Shown in pieces: positions 24,651 through 34,637 of a stretch of DNA of 64,000 nt (position 1 is the stretch's first letter; each line of letters begins with the position of its first letter). Source of the stretch: an uncultured Lachnospiraceae bacterium (lineage in GTDB: Bacteria; Bacillota; Clostridia; Lachnospirales; Lachnospiraceae). Location: contig CAKRJY010000002.1 in NCBI GenBank assembly GCA_934352055.1, positions 124,001-188,000 of the forward strand, in the 5' to 3' direction. The notes beneath the pieces were generated by a model, which was not told the DNA's origin, made no database searches, and saw only the letters and a list, made by a program, of their open reading frames with translations. A program made the position numbers and the translations under genes.

Positions 24651-25472
24651 ATGTGGAATAACAAAGTATTAAAACAAAAAGCAAAAGAACGTATGAAAGT
24701 GAATTACTGGAAAATGGTTTTGGTAGGATTGTTACTTGCCCTGATTTCCGGGGGGACTGCTTCAGAATCAGGTGCCAGAAATTCTGTGCAGGAAACAACA
24801 AGGGACATTACAAATGAATCACAGTATTATGATGATTACGATGAGGATGCATTCTTTTCCGGAGGATATGATCTCGATCCGGATATGATGGTAGATTCCC
24901 TGGGGTTCTTGGGACTTTTTGGTGGAATGGTACTTGGCATACTGGTCGTTGCCGTTGTCGTTGGTATCTGTCTTGTTATTTTTGTGTTTAATCCACTGGA
25001 AATCGGAGCACGTCGCTTTTTCTATCGTAATATAAATGAGAAGGCTGAATTAAAAGAAGTGGGATTTGGTTTTGACCGTAATTATCTGGGAAGTGTGAAA
25101 ACCATGTTCCTGCGCGATTTATACACGGTTTTATGGACATTGTTATTTATCATTCCGGGAATTGTAAAAAGCTATGAATACCGTATGATACCATATCTTC
25201 TGGCAGAAAATCCGGAGATGAGTACAGATGAGGCATTTGCCATCAGTAAGCGTATGATGTATGGAAACAAAGCAGCTGCATTCTGGTTTGACCTTACCTT
25301 TATTGGATGGAAAATTTTAGGTGCGATTACTTTTGGTATCGTCAATATTTTCTGGGTAAATCCATACTACAATCAGTCAGCAGCAATGCTTTATGATGCC
25401 ATTAAGTTTGAAGATAATAATCGCCAGTCAGCAAATTGGCAGGCAGACAATGAGGGCAATACTACATTTTAG
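24651..25472 (+). CDS. DUF975 family membrane protein
   Basis: This 273-residue protein belongs to DUF975. The opening (LKQKAKERMKVNYWKMVLVGLLLALISGG) is the typical cytoplasmic amphipathic start plus first membrane segment. Then comes an acidic external loop (residues 45-80), a Gly/Val-rich membrane segment (about 84-113), the conserved PLEIGARRFFYRN, and two more hydrophobic segments around FLRDLYTVLWTLLFIIPGIVK and ALGF-like GWKILGAITFGIVNIFW. The conserved IVKSYEYRMIPYLLAENPEM is present. Function is unknown. AGGAAGGAG precedes the ATG. addB follows after 11 nt, so it could be the first gene of an operon with the recombination nuclease. Confidence 0.85.
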   Translation: MWNNKVLKQKAKERMKVNYWKMVLVGLLLALISGGTASESGARNSVQETTRDITNESQYYDDYDEDAFFSGGYDLDPDMMVDSLGFLGLFGGMVLGILVVAVVVGICLVIFVFNPLEIGARRFFYRNINEKAELKEVGFGFDRNYLGSVKTMFLRDLYTVLWTLLFIIPGIVKSYEYRMIPYLLAENPEMSTDEAFAISKRMMYGNKAAAFWFDLTFIGWKILGAITFGIVNIFWVNPYYNQSAAMLYDAIKFEDNNRQSANWQADNEGNTTF

Positions 25473-25483
25473 AGGATATAAAA

Positions 25484-28400
25484 ATGTCATTACAGTTTGT
25501 GATTGGAAATGCCGGCAGCGGTAAATCCACGTATCTGTATCAACGTGTGATCGAGGAAGCTATTGCACATCCGCAAAAAAACTATCTGGTGATTGTTCCG
25601 GAACAGTTTACCATGCACACGCAGGAACAGCTGGTTGCAATGCATCCCAAACATGCCATTATGAATATTGATGTGCTTAGCTTTGACCGTATGGCATACC
25701 GCATTTTTGATGAATTAGGGACAGATACTTTAGAAGTCTTAGAAGAGACAGGAAAAAATTTATTATTGCGAAAAGTTGCACAAGAGCAGGAAACAAGGTT
25801 ACAGGCTCTTGGCAAAAATATGAAACGACCTGGGTATATTGCCCAGGTCAAGTCTTTAATATCGGAATTTGCGCAGTATAATATTACACCGGATCAATTA
25901 GAAGAAATTATGAGTCGCCCGGAACTGAGTGAAAGTCTGCGATACAAAGGGGCAGATCTTGTGACGATGTATCGTGCATTTCAGGAAAAAATTGCGGGAA
26001 CTTATATTACTACAGAACAGATTTTACAAAAGTTTTTGGCAGTTTCTAGTGATTCAAAGATTCTACGTGGAGCAACCATTGTTTTTGATGGCTTTACCGG
26101 ATTTACACCGATTCAGAATCAAGTCATCGAGGAATTACTTCGCCTTGCAGAAACGATTCTTGTTACAATTACCTGTGATAACCGGGAAACATTTTTCGGA
26201 AAGATTGAGGAACAGGAATTATTTGCAATTAGTAAGAAGACAATGGCAAAACTGGTGGATATGACAAAACGTACCGGTGTGACGCTGGAAGATCCGGTTT
26301 TACTTGGGACGCAGGAAAAGAAGCGGTTTGTTGCAGGAGGCTTTTTAGAACATCTGGAACAAAATTTGTTCCGCGCAGGGACAAGCGTTTATAAAAAGCA
26401 GGAAGCCACTGATGCCATTCGCATTGTGAGCCTGAAAAATCCAAGACAGGAACTTCTTTACGCAGCCAGTGAGATTACAAAGGCTGTGCGGACAGAAGGC
26501 AGACGCTATAGTGATTTTGCGATTGTATGTGCAAATCTGGATACCTATCGTTATAGTGTGCCGGCAGTCATGGAACAGTACCATGTGCCATATTTTTTAG
26601 ATGTAAAGTCAGAGATTGTTTTTCAGCCAATGATTGAGTTTATCTATGGACTCTTGATGGTGTTTGAAGAAGATTTCTCCTATGAAAGTGTGATGCGCTT
26701 GCTACGTACAGGTATGAGCGATCTTTTGACGGAAGAAATCGATCAGCTTGAAAATTATATTCTCGCATCCGGCATACGCGGACATCGAAAATATGAGGAA
26801 CCATTTGTCATTTCTCCGCAAGGCTATACACCGGAGATGCTGGTGGAGTTAAATGAGATTCGTATGCGTCTGGTTGTTCCATTGCAGCAATTTGCAGCTA
26901 CGGTGTTACAGCGGACACAATCACAGAATGAGCGTAAAAAACAGAGCAAGTGGCTGACAAAGACAAGAAAGGCTTCCGTGGAAGCGCTTTCTTATGGAAT
27001 ATACGAATATCTGACGCACTATCATATACAGGAGCGTCTGGAGGAAAAGGCAGATTTTTATGAGGAGGTACCGGATGCTGTAAAAAGTGGTGAATATCGC
27101 CAGATTTATGGTGCCTGTATGGATTTGCTGGATAAAGTTGTTTGTATTCTGGGATCGGAAGAAATGACAGTTACAGAATATCGGGAGATCCTGGCTTCCG
27201 GATTTGAATCCATTGCGGTTGGTATGATTCCACCGGCAAAAGATTGCGTTGTGATCGGCGATATGGAGAGAACAAGACTTTCGGATATACGCACGATGTA
27301 TTTGATCGGCGCAAATGATGGTGCTATTCCAAAAGCACTGGGCAATGGCGGAATTTTGTCACAATTAGACAGGGAAAAACTAATGGAACTTGATGTGGAG
27401 GTGGCACCATCTGACAGACAAAAAGCTTTCATGCAGCGTTTTTATCTGTATTTTGTGATGACAAAACCGGCAAGAGAATTGATTGTGACTTATACGCGTG
27501 TAGATGGCGAGAGTAAAGCAATACGAAGATCTTATCTGATACAGACCTTGCTGCGCATGTTCCCAGAATTGTCTGTGATGGAACTGGAAGAGTTGCCGGC
27601 GCAAAATCGTATTTTGACGGAAGAAACAGCGCAGGATTATTATGTGGATCTGTTGCGTCAGTACGTGGAAGAACAAAAAGTGGATGATGCATTTCTGGCA
27701 TGTCTTGCGTGGGAAGAAAAAAGAAATGCCAAAGCATTCGCACAGCTGCGTGATGCAGCGTTTTACGAACATAAAGAAGAAAAGTTGTCAAAAGCAGCAC
27801 TGGATGCGGTTTATGGTACGGCAATCACGGAGAGTGTGAGCCGGTTGGAACAATATGCAAGATGTGCGTATGCATATTTTCTGCGTTATGGTTTGGGGCT
27901 TATGCCACGCCAAGAGCATGCCTTTGAAGTGGTGGATATGGGAAATCTCTATCATGAAGCGCTCGAAGCGTATGCAAAACGTCTGGAAGAAAGAGAGGAC
28001 GTCAACTGGTACACTGTGGATGAAGAACAGAGCAATACTATTTTGCGTGAGGCCATTGATGCGACGTATCAGACCATGATGAAAGCAGAATTGTTTGATG
28101 AGGGGCGTGACCGCTACATTTTATGGCGCATGGAACGTACCTTGCAGCAGACCGTGCATACCTTATTGGAACAGGTGCGAAAGGGTTCTTTTGTTCCCCA
28201 TGCCTTTGAGGTGGATTTCCGCGAAGTGGGAGATTTAGACGCGCTGCGATATCAGCTGGACGAGATGCATACGATGCGTCTGCGCGGAAAAATTGACCGT
28301 GTAGATCTTTATCGGGATGCACAGAAAGTGTATGTTAAGATTGTAGATTACAAATCAGGGGTAAAAGATATTGATTTTTCCAGATTATATGATGGTCTGC

Positions 28401-28993
28401 AGGTGCAGCTGGTACTGTATATGGATGCGATGGAGGAAAGTCTGAAAAAGCAATATCCAAAGCATTCCGTTGAGCCTGGCGCAATGCTTTATTATCACAT
28501 TGACCGTCCGGTTTTAGACGTACAGGATGTTCAAAAATCAGGAAAAGAAGAGGCTGTATTAAAAGCACTGCAGATGAAAGGTGTTGTGAATGCAGATATG
28601 AATGTGATAGAGGCATTGCATCATGGATTGGAAGGCTATTCGGATGTCATACCGGTTCATATTACAAAAGATGGTTCTTTGGGAAAAACTTCCCATGCAC
28701 TTACAACAGAGGAATTTGCAATTGCTTCTGATTATGTGAGACTTTTGATGCAGCAGACGGGAAAACAGATTATAGATGGAGAGATTGCCTGTAAGCCATA
28801 TCGCAAAGGACAGGAGAACGGCTGTTCCTATTGTGAATACCATGGAATCTGTGGATTTGATACAAGAGTGGATGGTTTTTCTTATCGGAAATTATCAGGG
28901 AAAATGAACCGTGAGGAAGTAATGTTGCGCATGGAAGAAGATCTGGCAAAAGCGAAGGCAGCAGAGAAAAATAAGCACGAAGAAGGAGAATGA
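25484..28993 (+). CDS. addB: ATP-dependent helicase/deoxyribonuclease subunit B
   Basis: AddB with AddA resects double-strand DNA ends for homologous recombination and pauses at Chi. The 1169-residue subunit has a Walker A near the start (GNAGSGKSTYL), degraded helicase domains as usual for AddB, and a C-terminal RecB-type nuclease (ending in KIVDYKSG). Four cysteines of the iron-sulfur staple are at positions 794, 1114, 1117 and 1123; the spacing equals that of B. subtilis AddB. It starts 11 nt after the DUF975 gene and is followed after 4 nt by addA. Confidence 0.95.
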   Translation: MSLQFVIGNAGSGKSTYLYQRVIEEAIAHPQKNYLVIVPEQFTMHTQEQLVAMHPKHAIMNIDVLSFDRMAYRIFDELGTDTLEVLEETGKNLLLRKVAQEQETRLQALGKNMKRPGYIAQVKSLISEFAQYNITPDQLEEIMSRPELSESLRYKGADLVTMYRAFQEKIAGTYITTEQILQKFLAVSSDSKILRGATIVFDGFTGFTPIQNQVIEELLRLAETILVTITCDNRETFFGKIEEQELFAISKKTMAKLVDMTKRTGVTLEDPVLLGTQEKKRFVAGGFLEHLEQNLFRAGTSVYKKQEATDAIRIVSLKNPRQELLYAASEITKAVRTEGRRYSDFAIVCANLDTYRYSVPAVMEQYHVPYFLDVKSEIVFQPMIEFIYGLLMVFEEDFSYESVMRLLRTGMSDLLTEEIDQLENYILASGIRGHRKYEEPFVISPQGYTPEMLVELNEIRMRLVVPLQQFAATVLQRTQSQNERKKQSKWLTKTRKASVEALSYGIYEYLTHYHIQERLEEKADFYEEVPDAVKSGEYRQIYGACMDLLDKVVCILGSEEMTVTEYREILASGFESIAVGMIPPAKDCVVIGDMERTRLSDIRTMYLIGANDGAIPKALGNGGILSQLDREKLMELDVEVAPSDRQKAFMQRFYLYFVMTKPARELIVTYTRVDGESKAIRRSYLIQTLLRMFPELSVMELEELPAQNRILTEETAQDYYVDLLRQYVEEQKVDDAFLACLAWEEKRNAKAFAQLRDAAFYEHKEEKLSKAALDAVYGTAITESVSRLEQYARCAYAYFLRYGLGLMPRQEHAFEVVDMGNLYHEALEAYAKRLEEREDVNWYTVDEEQSNTILREAIDATYQTMMKAELFDEGRDRYILWRMERTLQQTVHTLLEQVRKGSFVPHAFEVDFREVGDLDALRYQLDEMHTMRLRGKIDRVDLYRDAQKVYVKIVDYKSGVKDIDFSRLYDGLQVQLVLYMDAMEESLKKQYPKHSVEPGAMLYYHIDRPVLDVQDVQKSGKEEAVLKALQMKGVVNADMNVIEALHHGLEGYSDVIPVHITKDGSLGKTSHALTTEEFAIASDYVRLLMQQTGKQIIDGEIACKPYRKGQENGCSYCEYHGICGFDTRVDGFSYRKLSGKMNREEVMLRMEEDLAKAKAAEKNKHEEGE

Positions 28994-28997
28994 GACT

Positions 28998-31900
28998 GTG
29001 CCACAATGGACGATTGACCAACAGAAGGTTATTGATATCAGAGAACAGAATATGCTTGTTTCCGCCGCGGCAGGATCCGGTAAGACGGCAGTATTGGTAG
29101 AGCGTATCATTCAAAGGGTGCTGGACGAAAAGCATCCGATAGAAATTGATCGTATTGTGGTAGTGACGTTTACCAAAGCAGCGGCAGCAGAAATGCGGGA
29201 ACGTATTCTTGCAGCAATTCAGGATAAACTGGCAGAACAACCGGATAATGCGTATTTGATGCGTCAGGCAACGCTTGTACACAATGCGCAGATTACAACC
29301 ATCGACAGTTTTTGTAATTATATTGTCCGAAATCATTTTCATGAAATCGACTTAGAGCCGGATTACCGTATCGGAGATGAAGGAGAAATGAAACTGATAC
29401 GCAACACGGTGATGGATGCGATGATGCAAAAGCAGTATGAGGAGGCAGAGTCAGTAGGAGAAGATGCGTTTTTCTATACTTTTTTAAATGCCTATGCCAA
29501 AGGCAATTCGGATCAGGCAGTGACCGATATGATACTGCGTCTTTATGATAAAGCACAGAGTTATCCATGGCCGGCAGAATGGCTGCAATCGGTCGCAGAT
29601 GCGTATGCGGTCTCATCGGTAGAAGAATTAAAAAACAGTGTATGGTTTCGGTTTTTGATTGGCCGTTTACGCGAAGAGATGGAAGAAGCTGCGGCAAAGA
29701 CAAAACAGCTTTTGCAGTGTTGCATGATGCCGGAGGGACCTTCATTTTATGCAGCAGGCTTAGAGCAGGATATCATCTTATATGAGGATATTCTGGCATT
29801 CGCGGAACCGACGCGTTTTTATGAAGCATTTTGCTCCTTAAAATATGGTGCCATTGGACGAAAACCTAGAAACTTTGATGGGGATGAGGTGTTGATGAAT
29901 CGTGTGAAAGATGGACGCGATAGCATCAAAAAGAAGATGGACAAGGCAAGGAATGCCTATGGTGCGTACACATTGGAAGAGATTGTGACACAGATGGAAC
30001 AGGTGCGTCCATTTGTGGAGGAATTGGTGCGTCTGACACTTTGCTTTACAACGATGTTTGCCGAAAACAAGCGCAGCAGAAATGTCTTAGACTTTAATGA
30101 TGTGGAGCATTTTGCACTGTCTATTTTAAAAGATGAAAAGACAAAACAAGCCACAGCTACCGCCAGAGAATTCCGGGATTATTTCCAGGAAATCATGATT
30201 GATGAGTATCAGGACAGCAATTACATTCAGGAAGAAATTTTAAGCAGTGTTTCCAAAGAGGAACAAGGCGCACACAATATGTTTATGGTGGGAGATGTCA
30301 AGCAGAGTATTTATAGCTTCCGGCAGGCATGCCCTGAGATTTTTATGGACAAATACGAACGTTTTCATGGAAACGAAGAGGGCAATATTGCGATTGATTT
30401 ACATCAGAATTTCCGAAGCCGTGAGGAAGTATTATCCTTTACCAATGATGTATTTTACCAGTTGATGCATAAAGACATTGGCAATGTGGAATACGATGAT
30501 TTAGCAGCACTTTATCCTGGGGCTTCTTATTATCCGAAGGCAGATACCGATACATTCCAGACAGAAATTCTCATTGCGAGCCGGAATCAGGAGGAGATGG
30601 AGGAAGCAGGAATCGAAGATAACATTTCCTTTGAAGCAAAGATGATTGCAGATAAATTGCATCGTATGCAAGGGCATCAGCTTGTTACTGACAAGAAGAC
30701 AGGAGAACTCCGTCCGATGCGTTATCGTGATGTTGTCATTTTGCTTCGTAGTCCGGGAGCAATGGCGGAAGATATGATTGCCGTACTAGAGGAAAACGGA
30801 ATTCCTGCATTTACAGAAAATAAGACTGGGTATTATGATGCGATGGAGGTGCAGACGGTTTTAAATCTTTTGCGCATCATTGATAATCCAAGGCAGGATA
30901 TCCCTTTTGCCGCAGTGCTTCATTCTGCCATGTTTGCGTTTTCAAGTGATGAGATTGCAAAAATTCGTATGACAGAAAAAAAGAGCTGTCTGCTAGAGGC
31001 GATGGAAGCTTACCGGGATGCGCATCCGATGGATCAAAAAGTAGGAGATTTTTTGGACTTTTTGGCGGAAATGCGTGCACTGGTGGCAGATACACCGATT
31101 CATATGTTTATCGAAATGCTTCTGCGAAAGACGGGATATCTGACGTATGTTACAGCTATGCCACGTGGGGAAAGCAGACGAGCGAATTTGGAGAAGTTGA
31201 TTGATCAGGCCGTTATGTATGAGAATACCAGTTATAAAGGTCTGTTTCAGTTCATAAACTATATTGGACAGTTACAAAAATATGAAGTGAATGAGGGCGA
31301 AGCACAATTAATCAGTGACCATGATGATGCAGTGGCAATCATGAGTATTCATAAGAGTAAAGGGTTGGAATTTCCGATTGTCTTTGTTTCCGGCATGGGA
31401 AAACAATTTAATACACAGGATCAAAAAGGACAAATGCTTTTGCATAAAGATATGGGAGTAGGTCTGGATCTGGTGGATTATGACGCGCAGACAAAGACAG
31501 TGCCCCTTTATAAACAGGTGGTAGCGCGCGCCCTACATAGCGATGCCTGTGGAGAAGAGATGCGTGTTCTTTATGTGGCATTGACAAGGGCAAAAGAAAA
31601 GCTTGTTTTAACAGCAACACTGAACAAGGCAGAAGAGACACTGGAAAAATGGCAGGAAAACCGGGGTATGCTTACCTTTTCCGAGAGGGAAGAGGCGCAA
31701 GGATATCTGGAATGGATCATACGTGCCACGGCAGCCAAAAGAGAGTTGTATCCGATCACTGTTGTGAAAGCAGAGGAAGTGGTATTAGAAGAAGTTGCCG
31801 GGCTGATTGAAAAACAGCAGAAGAAGGAAGCATTGCCGCTTTTGGCAGGACAGGCCAAAGCATCCTGGGTGGAAGCATTAGACGCACAGATGCAATATGT

Positions 31901-32594
31901 GTATCCGTATGAACAAAATGGCGTTTACAAGAATAAATATTCCGTATCGGAAATCAAACATCAGCAGATGGAAAAAGTGTTTGCAGATGATTTTAGTGAG
32001 CGCCCGGATTTTTTGCAGGAAAAAGCAGAGCCGATTGTGCCGTCATTTATTACGAAAACAGAAAAGGACGAGGTTTCGCGAGGAGCACTAAGAGGAACCG
32101 CAATGCACCGTTTCCTAGAATGCTTCGACTTTTCCAATTATGATGGCGAAAAAAGCATGTATGAGCAGTTAGAGACGATGTGTCAGTCAGGCCGGTTGCA
32201 GGAAGAACAGAGAAAACTGCTGCAGATGGACCGCATACACTGCTTTTTGGAGAGTGAACTTGCGAAACGTATGAAGGTGGCTGCTACGAAAAAACAGTTG
32301 TATATTGAAAAACCATTTGTGATGAGCGTATCTCCCAAAGAGTTGTTTTTGGAGGAGAAAGACAGCGAAGATACCGTTTTAGTTCAGGGAATTGTGGATG
32401 TTTTTTTCGTCGAGGAAGACGGCATTGTGCTTTTAGATTACAAGACCGATCGCGTGAAAGAGGCAGAGGAATTAACGAAGCGTTATCAGGCGCAGCTGCA
32501 GTTATATGCCAAAGCACTACAGCGCACGATGGATTTGCCGGTAAAAGAAATATGGATCTATTCTTTTTATCTTGAGAAAATGATTGCATTGTGA
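28998..32594 (+). CDS. addA: ATP-dependent helicase/nuclease subunit A
   Basis: This 1198-residue UvrD-type helicase with a C-terminal nuclease domain is the motor subunit of AddAB. Motifs: Walker A AAAGSGKTAVL, motif Ia-like VVTFTKAAAAEM, motif II MIDEYQDSN, motif III-like VGDVKQSIYSFRQA, motif V IHKSKGLEFPIVFV, motif VI LYVALTRAKEKL, and the nuclease motifs RGTAMHRFLE and VLLDYKTDRV. It begins with GTG; AAGGAG overlaps the end of addB just upstream and no nearby ATG fits. Length is normal for the family (B. subtilis 1232). Confidence 0.95.
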   Translation: MPQWTIDQQKVIDIREQNMLVSAAAGSGKTAVLVERIIQRVLDEKHPIEIDRIVVVTFTKAAAAEMRERILAAIQDKLAEQPDNAYLMRQATLVHNAQITTIDSFCNYIVRNHFHEIDLEPDYRIGDEGEMKLIRNTVMDAMMQKQYEEAESVGEDAFFYTFLNAYAKGNSDQAVTDMILRLYDKAQSYPWPAEWLQSVADAYAVSSVEELKNSVWFRFLIGRLREEMEEAAAKTKQLLQCCMMPEGPSFYAAGLEQDIILYEDILAFAEPTRFYEAFCSLKYGAIGRKPRNFDGDEVLMNRVKDGRDSIKKKMDKARNAYGAYTLEEIVTQMEQVRPFVEELVRLTLCFTTMFAENKRSRNVLDFNDVEHFALSILKDEKTKQATATAREFRDYFQEIMIDEYQDSNYIQEEILSSVSKEEQGAHNMFMVGDVKQSIYSFRQACPEIFMDKYERFHGNEEGNIAIDLHQNFRSREEVLSFTNDVFYQLMHKDIGNVEYDDLAALYPGASYYPKADTDTFQTEILIASRNQEEMEEAGIEDNISFEAKMIADKLHRMQGHQLVTDKKTGELRPMRYRDVVILLRSPGAMAEDMIAVLEENGIPAFTENKTGYYDAMEVQTVLNLLRIIDNPRQDIPFAAVLHSAMFAFSSDEIAKIRMTEKKSCLLEAMEAYRDAHPMDQKVGDFLDFLAEMRALVADTPIHMFIEMLLRKTGYLTYVTAMPRGESRRANLEKLIDQAVMYENTSYKGLFQFINYIGQLQKYEVNEGEAQLISDHDDAVAIMSIHKSKGLEFPIVFVSGMGKQFNTQDQKGQMLLHKDMGVGLDLVDYDAQTKTVPLYKQVVARALHSDACGEEMRVLYVALTRAKEKLVLTATLNKAEETLEKWQENRGMLTFSEREEAQGYLEWIIRATAAKRELYPITVVKAEEVVLEEVAGLIEKQQKKEALPLLAGQAKASWVEALDAQMQYVYPYEQNGVYKNKYSVSEIKHQQMEKVFADDFSERPDFLQEKAEPIVPSFITKTEKDEVSRGALRGTAMHRFLECFDFSNYDGEKSMYEQLETMCQSGRLQEEQRKLLQMDRIHCFLESELAKRMKVAATKKQLYIEKPFVMSVSPKELFLEEKDSEDTVLVQGIVDVFFVEEDGIVLLDYKTDRVKEAEELTKRYQAQLQLYAKALQRTMDLPVKEIWIYSFYLEKMIAL

Positions 32595-32682
32595 GAGGGA
32601 AGTATTTATACTATACCTTGATTGTGATAGGACATAGAATCATGTCACAGGAAGAAGAATTGTTAATAGGAGGTTTTTTGAA

Positions 32683-32949
32683 ATGAGCAGTTATGAATAC
32701 GATGATGCTTGTATTCAGGCATTTCTTGAACAACAGTTGAAATTATTCCCGGAGGAAGTGGCAAATACACCGGAAGAAGCAGAAGCCTTTCTTGAGGACT
32801 GTATGGCAATGGTTTGCGATGACAAAGCGGAAGTGATCGAATATTTAGAAGATGAGATGGATATTGTAGGCATGGACGAGGAAGAGATTCTCGAGGCAGA
32901 AGAAGTGTTTGCCATTGGCGATGGACGATATCTTGTGGTAGAAGGATAA
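32683..32949 (+). CDS. Small acidic hypothetical protein
   Basis: This 88-residue protein has about 28 Asp/Glu and few basic residues. Predicted to be largely helical, it has no membrane segment, signal or metal motif. I do not recognise a family. A good ribosome site (AGGAGG) lies 9-10 nt before the ATG, codon use matches the neighbours, and the next gene starts 4 nt after its stop, which together support a real gene. It may be translated with the PrsA-like lipoprotein. The 88-nt gap before it holds no clear promoter. Confidence 0.7.
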   Translation: MSSYEYDDACIQAFLEQQLKLFPEEVANTPEEAEAFLEDCMAMVCDDKAEVIEYLEDEMDIVGMDEEEILEAEEVFAIGDGRYLVVEG

Positions 32950-32953
32950 TGAT

Positions 32954-33952
32954 ATGAAACACAATAGGAATAAAATATCGGCATTGTTGCTGCTTCTTTG
33001 CATGAGCATTGCTCTTTTATGCAGTGGATGTTCTATTGGAAATCGACAGGTTTATTTTGCATCAAAAAGTGGTAGTCATACGGTATTTAAGATCGGTCAG
33101 ATGGCATGTAGCAGAGAAGAGGCAAAAGTCTATCTTGCAAACTACAAGAATCTATATGGAAAGATTTATGATACAGATCTTTGGTCAGGGGATTATGATA
33201 CCAAGACGATGGAAGAAAGTATCAAGGATGCTGTGCTGAGTCATTTGACAAAAGTGTATTCTTTGAATATGTATGCGCAGACAAAAGAGATTACACTGAC
33301 AGAGGAAGAATATAGTAAGGTTTCGGATGCCGCTGAGGTGTATTACAAATCTTTGAATCGTGCGGAGCGAAAATATACAGGAGCTTCAAAAAAAGACATT
33401 GAAAAAATGTATGAACACTATGCGTTGGCAGAAAAAGTTTACCAGCAATTGATGAGTGGCGTAGACGAAAATGTCAGCGAGGATGAAGCACGTATTATGG
33501 AAGCAAATGTTATTTATGTAACAGATGCATCTTTAGCAAAAGACATTGCAACACAGTTGAAAAACGGAGCATCGTTTGACCGCTTAGCAAGCACCTATAG
33601 TGAAGCAGATACCATTCATGTGACATTTGGGCGAAACACATATGATACTGCTGTAGAAGATGTTGTTTTCCAATTGGATAATGATGAAATTTCGGATATG
33701 ATTGAAGCAAAAGATGGTTATTATTTCTTTGAATGTGTGAATAAATACAACGAAGAGTTATCCGAACAGAACAAGACAACGATCGTTAGCCAGCGACAGG
33801 AAAAAGCAATGGAAGATGTTACTTCTGCCATTGAGACGGAGTACTATTCGGACTTTAACCAGAAACTATGGGATAAAATCACGATTGATCAGAATGAAAA
33901 AATTACGACGAATTCCTTTTTTACGACATTAGATGGTAAAATTGTCTTTTAA
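32954..33952 (+). CDS. PrsA/SurA-like peptidylprolyl isomerase lipoprotein
   Basis: This 332-residue protein has a lipoprotein signal with lipobox LCSGC (Cys near residue 25). The middle is helical (SurA-like N-domain, residues 45-185). The region 185-265 (EANVIYVTDASLAKDIATQL, then NGASFDRLASTYSE and DGYYFFECVNKY) matches a parvulin rotamase domain. It is therefore a likely extracellular folding factor anchored to the membrane. Several parvulin active-site positions are not obviously conserved, so it may be a chaperone only. It follows the small acidic gene at 4 nt. Confidence 0.8.
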   Translation: MKHNRNKISALLLLLCMSIALLCSGCSIGNRQVYFASKSGSHTVFKIGQMACSREEAKVYLANYKNLYGKIYDTDLWSGDYDTKTMEESIKDAVLSHLTKVYSLNMYAQTKEITLTEEEYSKVSDAAEVYYKSLNRAERKYTGASKKDIEKMYEHYALAEKVYQQLMSGVDENVSEDEARIMEANVIYVTDASLAKDIATQLKNGASFDRLASTYSEADTIHVTFGRNTYDTAVEDVVFQLDNDEISDMIEAKDGYYFFECVNKYNEELSEQNKTTIVSQRQEKAMEDVTSAIETEYYSDFNQKLWDKITIDQNEKITTNSFFTTLDGKIVF

Positions 33953-33981
33953 TTGGATATTTTTGGAATAATGTGTATAAT
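33953..33981 (+). promoter_or_regulatory. Putative sigma-A promoter of the DUF6465 gene
   Basis: TTGGAT, 17-nt spacer, TATAAT, starting directly after the stop codon of the previous gene. Confidence 0.7.
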
Positions 33982-34031
33982 AATGATTGTAACTAATGTA
34001 AGAGTTATATAGAGGAAAAGGAGTGTTTGTT

Positions 34032-34565
34032 ATGGCAGATACGAAAAAAGTTGATGTTAAGAAGATGGCAGAAGAAGCAAAAAAGGCCACCGCAACAGTA
34101 AAGGTTGCAGCCGGTAAAGCAGCATCATCGGTAAAAGCAACTGCAGAAAAGGCGAAGAAGCAGGCAGAAAGCGCAGCAGCTGAGACAAAGAAGCAGGCAG
34201 AAAATGTTGCTACAGAAGTAAAGAAAGAAGTAGAAACAGTTTCTACGGAAGCAAAGAAGCAGGCAGAGGTAGTAGCAGAAGAGACAAAGAACGCTACAGC
34301 AGCAGCGAAAAAGACAGTCAAAAAAGCTACAACAAGAAAGCCGGCAAAGAAAAAAGTAGAAATGACCCAGTCTGCGGTATTACAGTTTGGCGGAGAAGAT
34401 TTCAAAATTGATGAAATTATTGCCAATGCGCAGGCAGCATTTAAGGCTGAAAATAAGAGAAAGACAATTACTGACATCAAGGTTTACATCAAGCCGGAAG
34501 AAAGAGCAGCATATTATGTAGTGACTTCCGGAGACAGCGAATATGCTGGTAGAATCGACTTATAA
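34032..34565 (+). CDS. DUF6465 family protein with Ala/Lys-rich histone H1-like N-terminus
   Basis: This 177-residue protein has two parts. Residues 1-115 are Ala/Lys/Glu-rich with a repeated unit near KKQAE-A-A/T-E-x-KK, resembling histone H1 tails, LEA proteins or phasin-like helices. Residues 116-177 form a compact domain (VLQFGGEDFKIDEIIANAQ through ITDIKVYIKPEERAAYYV) that I recognise as DUF6465. The ATG at 34032 was chosen over an upstream GTG for its distance from AAAAGGAG. A strong promoter and a terminator make it a separate unit. A nucleoid-related or surface-coating role is possible but not shown. Confidence 0.8.
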   Translation: MADTKKVDVKKMAEEAKKATATVKVAAGKAASSVKATAEKAKKQAESAAAETKKQAENVATEVKKEVETVSTEAKKQAEVVAEETKNATAAAKKTVKKATTRKPAKKKVEMTQSAVLQFGGEDFKIDEIIANAQAAFKAENKRKTITDIKVYIKPEERAAYYVVTSGDSEYAGRIDL

Positions 34566-34591
34566 TTCATACGGACATCTTTGGAATACAG

Positions 34592-34631
34592 AAGGACTGA
34601 TACACGAATATCTCGTGCACAGTCCTTTTTT
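34592..34631 (+). terminator. Intrinsic terminator of the DUF6465 gene
   Basis: AAGGACTG (34592-34599) pairs with CAGTCCTT (34620-34627), with an inner CACGA/TCGTG stem, then a T-run. It may also stop the convergent TetR gene. Confidence 0.85.
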
Positions 34632-34637
34632 ATGTGC

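Noticed and set aside
28335..29745. Several long frames on the - strand under addB and addA
   Set aside because: They are shadows of the two large genes; no ribosome sites, and the + strand proteins have intact family motifs.
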